Positions 1 to 8,183 of a stretch of DNA of 64,000 nt are shown piece after piece; positions within the stretch are counted from its first letter, which is position 1, and each line of letters starts with the position of its first letter. The notes under the pieces are model-generated. The model was not told the DNA's origin, made no database searches, and saw only the letters and a program-made list of their open reading frames with translations. A program made the translations under genes and the position numbers. The DNA comes from Inediibacterium massiliense (GTDB taxonomy: Bacteria; Bacillota; Clostridia; Peptostreptococcales; Thermotaleaceae). The DNA lies in assembly GCF_001282725.1 (NCBI RefSeq), contig NZ_LN876587.1, forward strand, positions 20,108 through 84,107. The letters are read 5' to 3'.

Positions 1-359
1 TTATGGAAAAAAAAAGCAAGAAAAATAAATTTAAAGTATTTCAGCAAAAAAATCTAAAAATAATAAACTGAAAATAAAAAAAATTAATAATATAAAGTGG
101 AAAGATACATGATCCTTTTAAAATCGTTGAAATTGAGGAGGACAATAAAATTATTGAAATAAAATTACAAAATAAAAAATATGTTAATACAGAAAGACAT
201 ATATGAAATGTTTCAGATAAAATTATTCATAATTTCCAAAATCTTAAAAAAAAGATTGTTAAAAAAATATCCAAAATACCAATATTATTTGTTATAATAA
301 TAAAAAATTTGAAAGGTGACATAAGTTTTTTAGCGGTAAGGATTAAAGGGGGAACAAAT
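1..359. other. AT-rich non-coding leader before hndA
   Basis: No intact gene is visible here. The stretch is extremely A/T rich. A short frame around 110-207 encodes protein-like sequence with many Lys/Glu/Ile codons and then stops, so it may be the tail of a decayed gene, but that is weak. A TATAAT hexamer at 293-298 lies about 60 bases before the hndA start and could be a -10 element; no convincing -35 is at the right distance. Confidence 0.4.
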
Positions 360-833
360 ATGGCAAAGAATATTTTTACAGAAGAAAATTTTTTAAAGTT
401 AGAGGAAGTTATTCAAAAGCATAGAGAACAAAAAGGTGCCTTGATTCCTGTTTTAAATGATGCACAAAAAATATTTGGGTGTTTACCTATGGAGGTACAA
501 AAGAAGATATCAGAAGGACTTCATATTCCATTAGCAGAAATTTATGGAGTTGTTACATTTTATGCCCAATTTTCAATAGAGCCAAAAGGAGAATATACAA
601 TCGGTGTCTGTTTAGGAACGGCTTGTTATGTTAAGGGATCACAAAAGATATTAGATAAAATACAAAAAGAGTTAAATGTAGAAGTTGGGAAAACTTCAGC
701 AGATGGAAAATTCACATTAGAAGCAACTAGATGTATAGGAGCTTGTGGACTAGCACCTGTGATTACTGTAAATGAAGATGTGTATGGAAGACTAGTGGAA
801 TCTGATATACCGGCAATACTCAAAAAGTATTAA
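360..833 (+). CDS. hndA: NAD(P)-dependent [FeFe]-hydrogenase, 24-kDa NuoE-like subunit HndA
   Basis: This 157-residue protein belongs to the NuoE / 24-kDa thioredoxin-like [2Fe-2S] ferredoxin family. The four cluster cysteines are visible as C-x4-C (CLGTAC) and, about 36 residues later, C-x3-C (CIGAC). In the family it passes electrons within a soluble NAD(P)-linked complex. I start it at the ATG at 360, which follows an AAGGGGGAA ribosome binding site; an upstream in-frame start would add 17 residues that do not look conserved. It is the first gene of a tight four-gene set with hndB, hndC and hndD, so it is assigned to the electron-bifurcating or NADP-reducing hydrogenase rather than to complex I; no membrane Nuo subunits are nearby. 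Confidence 0.93.
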   Translation: MAKNIFTEENFLKLEEVIQKHREQKGALIPVLNDAQKIFGCLPMEVQKKISEGLHIPLAEIYGVVTFYAQFSIEPKGEYTIGVCLGTACYVKGSQKILDKIQKELNVEVGKTSADGKFTLEATRCIGACGLAPVITVNEDVYGRLVESDIPAILKKY

Positions 834-845
834 GGGGGAAAGGAA

Positions 846-1211
846 ATGAAATCATTAGAAGAATTAGAAAAAATTCGTGAAGAAGCATGGCGTGAAGTTG
901 ACATTAGATGTGAGAGAGAAAGAACAAAAATTGTTGTAGGAATGGATACTTGTGGAATAGCTGCTGGGGCAAGAGATGTTTTGATTGCTCTTTTAGAAGA
1001 GGTCAAGCTTCAAAATATTAAGGATGTAGTAGTATCTCAAACAGGATGTATTGGTGTATGTAAATTAGAACCTATGGTAGAAGTATATAAACCAAATGAA
1101 GAAAAGGTTACTTATATAGAGATGACTCCACAAAAGATCAAAAAAGTAGTACAAGATCATATTTTAAATGGAAAAATAGTACAGGAGTACACCATTAACG
1201 CAGCAAAGTAA
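846..1211 (+). CDS. hndB: [2Fe-2S] thioredoxin-like hydrogenase subunit HndB
   Basis: A small 121-residue thioredoxin-fold [2Fe-2S] ferredoxin. The cysteine pattern is C-x10-12 spaced near residue 37 and a second pair in TGCIGVCKLEP near residues 61-65, which resembles the N-terminal domain of the NuoF-like subunit next door. It lies 12 bases after hndA behind an AAGGGGGAAAGGA ribosome binding site. In Desulfovibrio-type hndABCD operons this subunit is an extra electron-transfer protein. Its presence distinguishes this four-gene operon from the three-gene hydABC type. Confidence 0.88.
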   Translation: MKSLEELEKIREEAWREVDIRCERERTKIVVGMDTCGIAAGARDVLIALLEEVKLQNIKDVVVSQTGCIGVCKLEPMVEVYKPNEEKVTYIEMTPQKIKKVVQDHILNGKIVQEYTINAAK

Positions 1212-1235
1212 AAATGAGTGTAAGGGGGAAAGATC

Positions 1236-3032
1236 ATGGAAATTTATAGAGCACATGTTCTTATTTGTGGTGGTACAGGATGTACTTCTTCAGGATCTCA
1301 AAAATTAATATCTACTTTTGAAGAAGAATTAAAAAAGCATGGATTAGATAGAGAAATAAAATTGGTCAAAACAGGATGTTTCGGTTTGTGTGAAGCAGGT
1401 CCTATTGTTATTGTCTATCCAGAAGGAGCTTTTTATAGTCATGTAAAGGTAGAAGATGTAAAAAGAATTACAGAAGAACATTTATTACATGGAAAAATTG
1501 TAAAGGATTTATTATTTAAAGATGCTATTGAAGAAGATAAAATTAAATCTATTGGGGAAGTACAGTTTTATAAAAAGCAAAAAAGAGTAGCTTTAAGAAA
1601 TTGTGGAAGAATCAATCCAGAAAACATAAGAGAATATATTGCTTTTGATGGATATAAAGCTTTAGGAAAAGCTTTAACGGACATGTCTAGAGAAGAAGTC
1701 ATTGATACTGTTAAACAATCAGGCTTAAGAGGACGTGGAGGTGGTGGATTTAGTACTGGAATGAAGTGGCAATTCACCTATAAAGCAGAGGGAGATCAAA
1801 AGTATGTAGCGTGTAATGCAGATGAAGGAGATCCAGGAGCTTTTATGGATAGATCTATATTAGAAGGAGATCCTCATTCTGTTATTGAAGCCATGGCAAT
1901 AGCTGGATATGCTGTAGGTGCTAATCAAGGGTATGTTTATATAAGAGCAGAATATCCAATTGCAGTCAATCGTCTTCAGGTTGCTATTGATCAAGCAAGG
2001 GAATATGGTCTTTTAGGAAAGAACATCTTTGGAAAAGGTTTCGATTTTGATGTAGAAATTAGATTAGGAGCAGGAGCCTTTGTTTGTGGAGAGGAAACAG
2101 CTCTTTTAAATTCTATTGAAGGAAAAAGAGGTATGCCAAGGTCAAGACCACCTTTTCCTGCTGTTAAGGGGTTATGGGGAAAACCAACGTTACTTAACAA
2201 TGTAGAAACTTATGCAAATATTCCTCAAATTATTCTAAATGGTCCTAAGTGGTTTTCAGATATGGGAACGGAAAAATCAAAAGGAACAAAGGTGTTTGCA
2301 TTAGGAGGAAAAATTAATCACACAGGACTTGTAGAAATTCCTATGGGAACGACTCTAAGAGAGATTATTTATGAAATTGGAGGGGGAATTCCAAAGGGAA
2401 AGAAATTTAAAGCTGTACAAACAGGAGGTCCATCAGGAGGTTGTGTGCCTAAAGAATACTTAGATACGCCTATTGATTATGATAACTTAATTGAGTTAGG
2501 ATCTATGATAGGTTCTGGCGGTATGATTGTTATGGATGAAGACAATTGTATGGTGGATATTGCAAGATTCTTTTTAGATTTTACAGTAGATGAGTCTTGT
2601 GGGAAATGTCCTCCTTGTAGAATAGGAACAAAAAGAATGCTTGAAATATTAGATAAGATTACTTCTGGAAAAGGTGAACTTGAAGATATTGATCGATTAG
2701 AACAATTAGCTGCAAATATCAAAGCATCTGCTCTTTGTGGACTCGGTCAAACTGCCCCAAATCCAGTTTTATCTACACTAAGATATTTTAGAGATGAATA
2801 TGAAGCTCATGTAATAGAAAAAAGATGTCCAGCAGGAGTCTGTCAAAATCTTCTATCCTATACCATTGATTCAGAGTTATGTAGAAAATGTGGTATTTGT
2901 GCATCAAAATGTCCAGCGGGATGTATTAGTGGACTCAGAGGAAAAAGAACTTTCCATATTGATAAAGAAAAATGCTTAAAGTGCGGTGCTTGTATGGAAG
3001 CTTGTCCATTTGACGCCATTTCAAAAAAATAA
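1236..3032 (+). CDS. hndC: NAD(P)H-binding flavoprotein subunit HndC (NuoF-like)
   Basis: A 598-residue NuoF-like subunit, expected to hold FMN and bind NAD(H) or NADP(H). Domain order is an N-terminal thioredoxin-like [2Fe-2S] domain (Cys at CGGTGC near residue 11 and CFGLC near 48), then the NAD/FMN region with the glycine-rich motif GRGGGGF near residue 165. A [4Fe-4S] motif CGKCPPCRIGT follows near 455, then a C-terminal pair of ferredoxin-type [4Fe-4S] motifs (CRKCGICASKC and CLKCGACMEAC, residues about 548-590). The added N- and C-terminal cluster domains are typical of bifurcating hydrogenases rather than complex I NuoF. It lies 24 bases after hndB and 31 bases before hndD. Whether NAD or NADP is used cannot be read from the sequence. 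Confidence 0.93.
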   Translation: MEIYRAHVLICGGTGCTSSGSQKLISTFEEELKKHGLDREIKLVKTGCFGLCEAGPIVIVYPEGAFYSHVKVEDVKRITEEHLLHGKIVKDLLFKDAIEEDKIKSIGEVQFYKKQKRVALRNCGRINPENIREYIAFDGYKALGKALTDMSREEVIDTVKQSGLRGRGGGGFSTGMKWQFTYKAEGDQKYVACNADEGDPGAFMDRSILEGDPHSVIEAMAIAGYAVGANQGYVYIRAEYPIAVNRLQVAIDQAREYGLLGKNIFGKGFDFDVEIRLGAGAFVCGEETALLNSIEGKRGMPRSRPPFPAVKGLWGKPTLLNNVETYANIPQIILNGPKWFSDMGTEKSKGTKVFALGGKINHTGLVEIPMGTTLREIIYEIGGGIPKGKKFKAVQTGGPSGGCVPKEYLDTPIDYDNLIELGSMIGSGGMIVMDEDNCMVDIARFFLDFTVDESCGKCPPCRIGTKRMLEILDKITSGKGELEDIDRLEQLAANIKASALCGLGQTAPNPVLSTLRYFRDEYEAHVIEKRCPAGVCQNLLSYTIDSELCRKCGICASKCPAGCISGLRGKRTFHIDKEKCLKCGACMEACPFDAISKK

Positions 3033-3063
3033 AGTTGGATGTTAGGAAAAGGAGAGTGACAAA

Positions 3064-4872
3064 ATGGAAAAAGTAAATTTGACCATTGATAATATAAAAG
3101 TTCAAGTTCCAAAGGATTATACTATATTACAAGCTGCTAAAGAATGTGGAATAGATATTCCAACTTTATGTTTTTTAAAAGGAATCAATGAAGTAGGAGC
3201 CTGTCGCGTCTGTCTTGTAGAAATTGAAGGCGCAAAAGCATTACAAGCATCTTGTGTATATCCAGTATCTGAAGGTATGGTTATAAAAACAAATAGTAAA
3301 AAAGTAAGAGAAGCAAGAAAATCAAATGTAGAACTTATATTATCCAATCATAATAGAGAATGTTTAACTTGTGTAAGAAATAAAAATTGTGAACTACAAG
3401 CTTTAGCAGAAGAATTAGGAATCAGAGAAATTCCTTTTGAGGGAGAAAAACCAAAAAGTGTAATAGATGATACATCTTTTTCTATTGTAAGGGATCCAAG
3501 TAAGTGTATTCTTTGTGGAAGATGTGTAAGTACTTGTAAAAAGGTGCAAAATATAGGAATTTTAGATTTTGTGAATAGAGGATTTAAAACAGAAGTAGCT
3601 CCTGCATTTGAAAAAAGTATGGCAGATTCACCTTGCGTTTATTGTGGCCAATGTATTGTTAGTTGTCCAGTAGGGGCATTAACAGAAAAAGATGATACAC
3701 AAAAGGTATGGGATGCTTTAGATAATCCAAATCTTCATGTAGTAGTACAAACAGCACCTGCAGTAAGAGCAGCTTTAGGAGAAGAATTTGGACTTCCTAT
3801 CGGAACAAGAGTAACAGGAAAAATGGTGGCAGCTTTAAAGAGATTAGGTTTTGATAAAGTATACGATACAAATTTTGGAGCAGATTTGACGATTATGGAA
3901 GAAGGCTATGAGCTTTTAGATCGAATACAAAATGGTGGAGTATTACCTATGATTACTTCTTGTTCTCCTGGTTGGGTAAGATATTGTGAATATTATTATC
4001 CAGAATTTATTCAGAATCTATCTAGTTGTAAATCACCTCATCAAATGATGGGTGCTATTATTAAATCTTATTATGCAAAAAATAAAAATATTGATCCTTC
4101 TAAAATATTTGTAGTATCTATTATGCCATGTACTTCTAAAAAAACTGAGTCTAAAAGACCTGAGATGCAAGTAGACAAATTAAGAGATGTAGATGCTGTT
4201 TTAACTACAAGAGAGCTAGGTAGAATGATCAAGCAATCAAGAATCAAGTTTTTAGAGCTTGAAGATGAAAAATTTGATCAAGATTTATTAGGAGAGTACA
4301 CTGGAGCTGGAGTGATCTTTGGTGCTACAGGAGGAGTGATGGAAGCTGCCTTAAGAACAGTTTCTGATGTATTGGAAGGAAAAACTATTGAAAAAGTTGA
4401 GTATAAAGAAATAAGAGGGATCAAGGAAATTAAAGAAGCAGCCTTGACCATTGGAGGAAAAGATATTAAAATTGCTGTAGTACATGGAACAGGTGCTGCA
4501 TCTAAATTATTAGATTTAGTAAAATCAGGAGAAAAACAATATGATTTTATAGAAATTATGGGATGTAGTGGAGGTTGTGTCTGTGGAGGAGGTCAGCCTC
4601 ATGTATCTGCTAAAACATTGATGGAGGTAGATGTAAGGGTTGAAAGAGCCAAAGCATTGTATGAAGAAGATGAAATTTTACAATATAGAAAATCCCATGA
4701 GAATCCACAAATCAAAAAATTATATGAAGAATTTTTAGAAAAACCAAATAGTCATAAAGCCCATGAGTTATTGCATACTCATTATAATAGAAAAGAAAAA
4801 TTTCCAAAGGATGTAGAAGAATGTTGTTGTGAAGAAACAGCTTGTGGAAATTGTAATCATTTATCTAACTAA
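3064..4872 (+). CDS. hndD: [FeFe]-hydrogenase catalytic subunit HndD
   Basis: A 602-residue catalytic subunit that reversibly reduces protons to H2. It has an N-terminal plant-type [2Fe-2S] domain (Cys near 36, 47, 50, 64), a His/Cys-ligated [4Fe-4S] motif (HNRECLTC then NC), two ferredoxin-type [4Fe-4S] motifs (residues about 145-205) and the H-cluster domain. The three H-cluster signatures are TSCSPGW near 298, MPCTSKK near 353 and a GCSGGCVCGGGQP motif near 499. The TSCSPGW form instead of TSCCPAW is the version usual in multimeric NAD(P)-linked enzymes. The C-terminus carries an unusual cysteine-rich tail (ECCCEETACGNC), which could bind a further metal site. Last gene of the hnd operon. 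Confidence 0.95.
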   Translation: MEKVNLTIDNIKVQVPKDYTILQAAKECGIDIPTLCFLKGINEVGACRVCLVEIEGAKALQASCVYPVSEGMVIKTNSKKVREARKSNVELILSNHNRECLTCVRNKNCELQALAEELGIREIPFEGEKPKSVIDDTSFSIVRDPSKCILCGRCVSTCKKVQNIGILDFVNRGFKTEVAPAFEKSMADSPCVYCGQCIVSCPVGALTEKDDTQKVWDALDNPNLHVVVQTAPAVRAALGEEFGLPIGTRVTGKMVAALKRLGFDKVYDTNFGADLTIMEEGYELLDRIQNGGVLPMITSCSPGWVRYCEYYYPEFIQNLSSCKSPHQMMGAIIKSYYAKNKNIDPSKIFVVSIMPCTSKKTESKRPEMQVDKLRDVDAVLTTRELGRMIKQSRIKFLELEDEKFDQDLLGEYTGAGVIFGATGGVMEAALRTVSDVLEGKTIEKVEYKEIRGIKEIKEAALTIGGKDIKIAVVHGTGAASKLLDLVKSGEKQYDFIEIMGCSGGCVCGGGQPHVSAKTLMEVDVRVERAKALYEEDEILQYRKSHENPQIKKLYEEFLEKPNSHKAHELLHTHYNRKEKFPKDVEECCCEETACGNCNHLSN

Positions 4873-4967
4873 TGGATTGTATTCATTAGGAGGATCTAAA
4901 AAATCTAATTGCAAGGATGAATCTGAGCAAAAGGTAAGAGGGTGATTTTATGAATTTTTTGTGATAT

Positions 4968-5229
4968 AAAAAACTTTCCTTTAAGTTAAGAAAACTTTAG
5001 CTTAATGACAAAGACATAAAAATAGTCACTAAGTCCTCGAATTTGGAAAATATATAGAAACCATAGAAAATAGCATTACAAACTCGCTTAAGCTCAAACA
5101 GTATAATGCTAAACATTTTCTCTCTTATTTCTATATTTTCATAAATTCTGTGGAATCGTTCCTAATTTTTTATGACTTTGCCATAAGATTTACAGGCTAA
5201 TTTCTCTTATATCGTAAGGAAAGTTTTTT
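4968..5229. repeat. 262-bp palindromic element between hndD and the hyd regulator
   Basis: The ends are a perfect 14-bp inverted repeat (AAAAAACTTTCCTT at 4968-4981 and its complement at 5216-5229). Inside, further complementary blocks line up: GACAAAGACATAAAAA with TTTTTATGACTTTGCC, and TAGCATTA with TAATGCTA. The whole stretch could therefore fold into one long imperfect hairpin. It contains no gene. A 40-bp block at 5013-5052 recurs at 29,771-29,810. It could be a MITE-like element or a structured RNA; no transposase is linked to it here. Confidence 0.6.
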
Positions 5230-5255
5230 TTATGGGAAGGAGTAGGAGTAGTAAG

Positions 5256-5501
5256 ATGAACAAAAGAATAGGAGTTATTGCAATTATTGTTGAAGATAAA
5301 GAAAGTGTAGATATGGTGAATAAATTTTTAAGTGATTTTGGAGAGATTATTGTAGGGAGAATGGGGGTACCTTATAAAGAAAAGCAAGTCAGTGTCATAT
5401 CTATCATTGTAGATGGTACAACAGATGAGATAGGGGCCCTCACAGGAAAATTAGGAAGATTAAAAGGAGTTAGTGTAAAAAGTGCACTCACTCAAAAATA
5501 G
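5256..5501 (+). CDS. Putative [FeFe]-hydrogenase system regulator, TM1266 family
   Basis: An 81-residue protein matching the small ferredoxin-fold/ACT-like family named for Thermotoga TM1266, which is regularly found beside [FeFe]-hydrogenase maturation genes. It starts with the typical RIGVIAIIVED strand and has the SVISIIVDG strand near residue 50. The start at 5256 is chosen because AGGAG lies 7 bases upstream; an earlier in-frame ATG at 5232 lies inside the edge of the palindromic element. It is followed 11 bases later by hydG, so it probably opens the maturase operon. The regulatory role comes from family context only. Confidence 0.8.
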   Translation: MNKRIGVIAIIVEDKESVDMVNKFLSDFGEIIVGRMGVPYKEKQVSVISIIVDGTTDEIGALTGKLGRLKGVSVKSALTQK

Positions 5502-5512
5502 GAGGAGTTTAT

Positions 5513-6886
5513 ATGAGCACTTATCATATTATCGATGAAGAAAAAATCAATAAATTATTAATAGAAGGAAAAAAAGCTAGTAAAAGTGAAGTTTTAGATA
5601 TTATCAAAAAAGCAAGAGATTGTTATGGATTATCTTTAGAAGAAGTGGGGGTATTGCTTCAAGTAGAAGATGAGGATCTATTGAATGAATTGTTTCAAAC
5701 TGCAAGATATATAAAGGAGACTATATATGGAAATCGAATTGTTTTGTTTGCTCCTTTGTATACAAGTAATGAATGTACAAACAATTGCCTTTATTGTGGA
5801 TTTAGAATGGAAAATAAATTGCTTCATAGAAGAACTCTTTCACCAGAAGAAATTGTACATGAGGCAAAAGCTATTGAATCTCAAGGCCATAAACGAATTT
5901 TATTAGTCTGTGGAGAAGACGCTAAAAAGACTCATATTGATCATATTGTAGATGGAGTCACAGCTATTTATGAAAATGCAGACATTCGAAGAATTAATGT
6001 AAATGCGGCTCCTATGACTGTGGAGGATTTTAAAAAGTTAAAAAAATGCGGAATAGGAACTTTTCAAATTTTTCAAGAGACTTATCATAGAGAAACGTAT
6101 AAAAAAATGCATCCAACAGGAGCTAAAAAAGATTACGATTATCGTTTGACTGCTGTGGAGAGAGCTTTTCAAGCAGGAATTGACGATTTTGGAATTGGTC
6201 CTTTGTTAGGTCTTTATGATTATAAATTTGATATATTAGGCACATTAATGCATTCTCAATATATGGATCAAAAATATAGTGTAGGGCCTCATACTATATC
6301 TGTTCCAAGACTTAGACCAGCTCTTGGCTCAAAGCTTAAAGAGATTCCTTTCCCTATTACAGATGAAGAATTTAAAAAAATTATAGCGGTACTTCGTCTT
6401 ACAGTTCCTTATACAGGAATGATTCTTTCTACAAGAGAAGCACCGCATCTTCGTGATGAACTCATCAATTTAGGAATTTCTCAAATATCTGCAGGATCCA
6501 GAATCAATCCAGGAGGATATGAAGAGGATGATCGAGATGCTACTCAATTTGAAGTCAATGATGAAAGAAGCTTAGATGAGATGCTTCGTGTTATTGTAAA
6601 GAATGGGCATCTTCCAAGCTTTTGTACAGCTTGTTATAGAAATCATAGAACAGGAGAAGCTTTTATGGAGCTTGCAAAGGATGCGCATATTCATGAATTT
6701 TGTCATCCAAATGCTATTCTTACATTTAAAGAAAATTTAGTTTCTTATGCTTCAGAACAAACGAAGGAAATAGGAGAAAAAATGATCAAAGAAGAAATAA
6801 ATAAAATAGAAAATGAAAAAATAAAGGAAGAAACTATAAAAAGAATAAAACAAATAGAAGAAGGACAAAAAGATTTATACTTTTAG
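5513..6886 (+). CDS. hydG: [FeFe]-hydrogenase H-cluster radical SAM maturase HydG
   Basis: A 457-residue radical SAM enzyme. HydG cleaves tyrosine to supply CO and cyanide ligands for the H-cluster. The radical SAM cluster motif is CTNNCLYC (C-x3-C-x2-C) near residue 84. The HydG-specific C-terminal auxiliary cluster motif C-x2-C-x22-C is intact, starting at FCTAC near residue 370. The last 50 residues are a Lys/Glu-rich helix that looks dispensable. The ATG follows a GGAGGAG site. The gene is followed 9 bases later by hydE. Confidence 0.96.
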   Translation: MSTYHIIDEEKINKLLIEGKKASKSEVLDIIKKARDCYGLSLEEVGVLLQVEDEDLLNELFQTARYIKETIYGNRIVLFAPLYTSNECTNNCLYCGFRMENKLLHRRTLSPEEIVHEAKAIESQGHKRILLVCGEDAKKTHIDHIVDGVTAIYENADIRRINVNAAPMTVEDFKKLKKCGIGTFQIFQETYHRETYKKMHPTGAKKDYDYRLTAVERAFQAGIDDFGIGPLLGLYDYKFDILGTLMHSQYMDQKYSVGPHTISVPRLRPALGSKLKEIPFPITDEEFKKIIAVLRLTVPYTGMILSTREAPHLRDELINLGISQISAGSRINPGGYEEDDRDATQFEVNDERSLDEMLRVIVKNGHLPSFCTACYRNHRTGEAFMELAKDAHIHEFCHPNAILTFKENLVSYASEQTKEIGEKMIKEEINKIENEKIKEETIKRIKQIEEGQKDLYF

Positions 6887-6895
6887 GAGGAATTT

Positions 6896-8182
6896 ATGAT
6901 CAAACACTATCTAATCATGGCAGCATCTACTAATTATATGTTAAGAGGGGATCAGTGTTTAAAGGAGGCAGGAATCAAAACCTTATTGGTTCCTGCTCCT
7001 TCTGAATATGGATCTGTTTGTGCTACAGCCATAAAAATAAAAAAAGAGGATTTAGAAAAAGTAAAAGAAATATTAAAAGAAAAAAATATAAAATTAAGTG
7101 GAATTTATGAGGACAAGCCAAAAAGACTTTTAGGACTTTTAGAAAAGCTCTCTCAAGATATGATTTCAGATGAATTTTTAAAGATTTTGAAAAAAATAGA
7201 AAATGGAGAAGAGTTAAATTTTGAAGAGATTGTGATTTTACTCAAAACAGATCGTAAAGCAGAGATAGATGCAATTTTTAAAGCTTCAGATCAAATGAGA
7301 AAAGAAATTGTTGGAGATGTAGTAGATATAAGAGGAGCCATTGAGTTTTCAAATATTTGTAGAAGAAATTGCAAATACTGTGGGATCAGAAAAGATATAA
7401 ATATTCATAGATATAGAATGACTGAAGATGAAATATTAGAGGTTGTTCATGAAATGAATCATATGGGACTAAAAACTGTGATTTTACAATCAGGAGAAGA
7501 TCTATGGTGGACAAGTGAGAAGATAGTATCTTTGATTCAAAGAATCAAAAAAGAAACAGGGATGAGAATTACTCTAAGTATAGGAGAAAGATCAAAAGAA
7601 GAATATGCTCTTTATAAGAAAATGGGAGCCAATAACTTTTTATTAAAGATTGAAACTACCAATAAAGAAATTTTTAGATTTATTCATCCAGATGATGACT
7701 TTGATGAAAGGCTACAGTGTTCTAAATGGTTAAAAGAGCTTGGATATTTAAATGGATCGGGAAATATGCTTGGTCTTCCAGGACAGAGAGTAGAAGATAT
7801 TGCAAAAGATATTTTATTCTTTAAAGAAATGGGCATTAATATGATAGGAATAGGACCTTTTCTTCCTGTAGAGGGCACTCCTTTTGAAGAATATCCTATA
7901 GGTTCTGTTGAAATGACGCTAAGAGCCGTAGCAGTCACAAGAATTGTATGTAAAAGAGTGTTTCTTCCTGCTACAACTGCATTAGCTAGCATTGATCCAG
8001 ATGGACAAACGAAGGCTTTACAGGCAGGGGCGAATACAATTATGCTTATTAATACTCCTCCTAAGTATAGATATAATTATCAAATTTATACAGATAAAAA
8101 TATGGTAGATTTAGATAGTGCTTATAAAGCTATCAAAGAGTCAAATAGGAAATTGCCACCCTATATTAAAAAGGAGGTTTAA
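6896..8182 (+). CDS. hydE: Radical SAM maturase HydE with N-terminal DUF3343-like domain
   Basis: Residues about 80-428 are a standard HydE, the radical SAM enzyme that acts in making the dithiolate bridge of the H-cluster; its CRRNCKYC motif (C-x3-C-x2-C) is near residue 156. Residues 1 to about 75 are extra compared with the usual HydE of about 350 residues. They resemble DUF3343, a small family predicted to carry selenium or sulfur (motifs HYLIMAASTNYMLR and a single Cys in GSVCATAIK). The start is supported by AGGAGG 6 bases upstream, and no frameshift separates the two parts, so the fusion is real in this sequence. The gene ends one base before hydF. Confidence 0.93.
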   Translation: MIKHYLIMAASTNYMLRGDQCLKEAGIKTLLVPAPSEYGSVCATAIKIKKEDLEKVKEILKEKNIKLSGIYEDKPKRLLGLLEKLSQDMISDEFLKILKKIENGEELNFEEIVILLKTDRKAEIDAIFKASDQMRKEIVGDVVDIRGAIEFSNICRRNCKYCGIRKDINIHRYRMTEDEILEVVHEMNHMGLKTVILQSGEDLWWTSEKIVSLIQRIKKETGMRITLSIGERSKEEYALYKKMGANNFLLKIETTNKEIFRFIHPDDDFDERLQCSKWLKELGYLNGSGNMLGLPGQRVEDIAKDILFFKEMGINMIGIGPFLPVEGTPFEEYPIGSVEMTLRAVAVTRIVCKRVFLPATTALASIDPDGQTKALQAGANTIMLINTPPKYRYNYQIYTDKNMVDLDSAYKAIKESNRKLPPYIKKEV

Positions 8183-8183
8183 T

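Noticed and set aside
360-3032. NADH dehydrogenase (complex I) nuoE/nuoF genes
   Set aside because: No membrane subunits are present; the NuoF-like protein has the extra ferredoxin domains, and an [FeFe]-hydrogenase follows directly.
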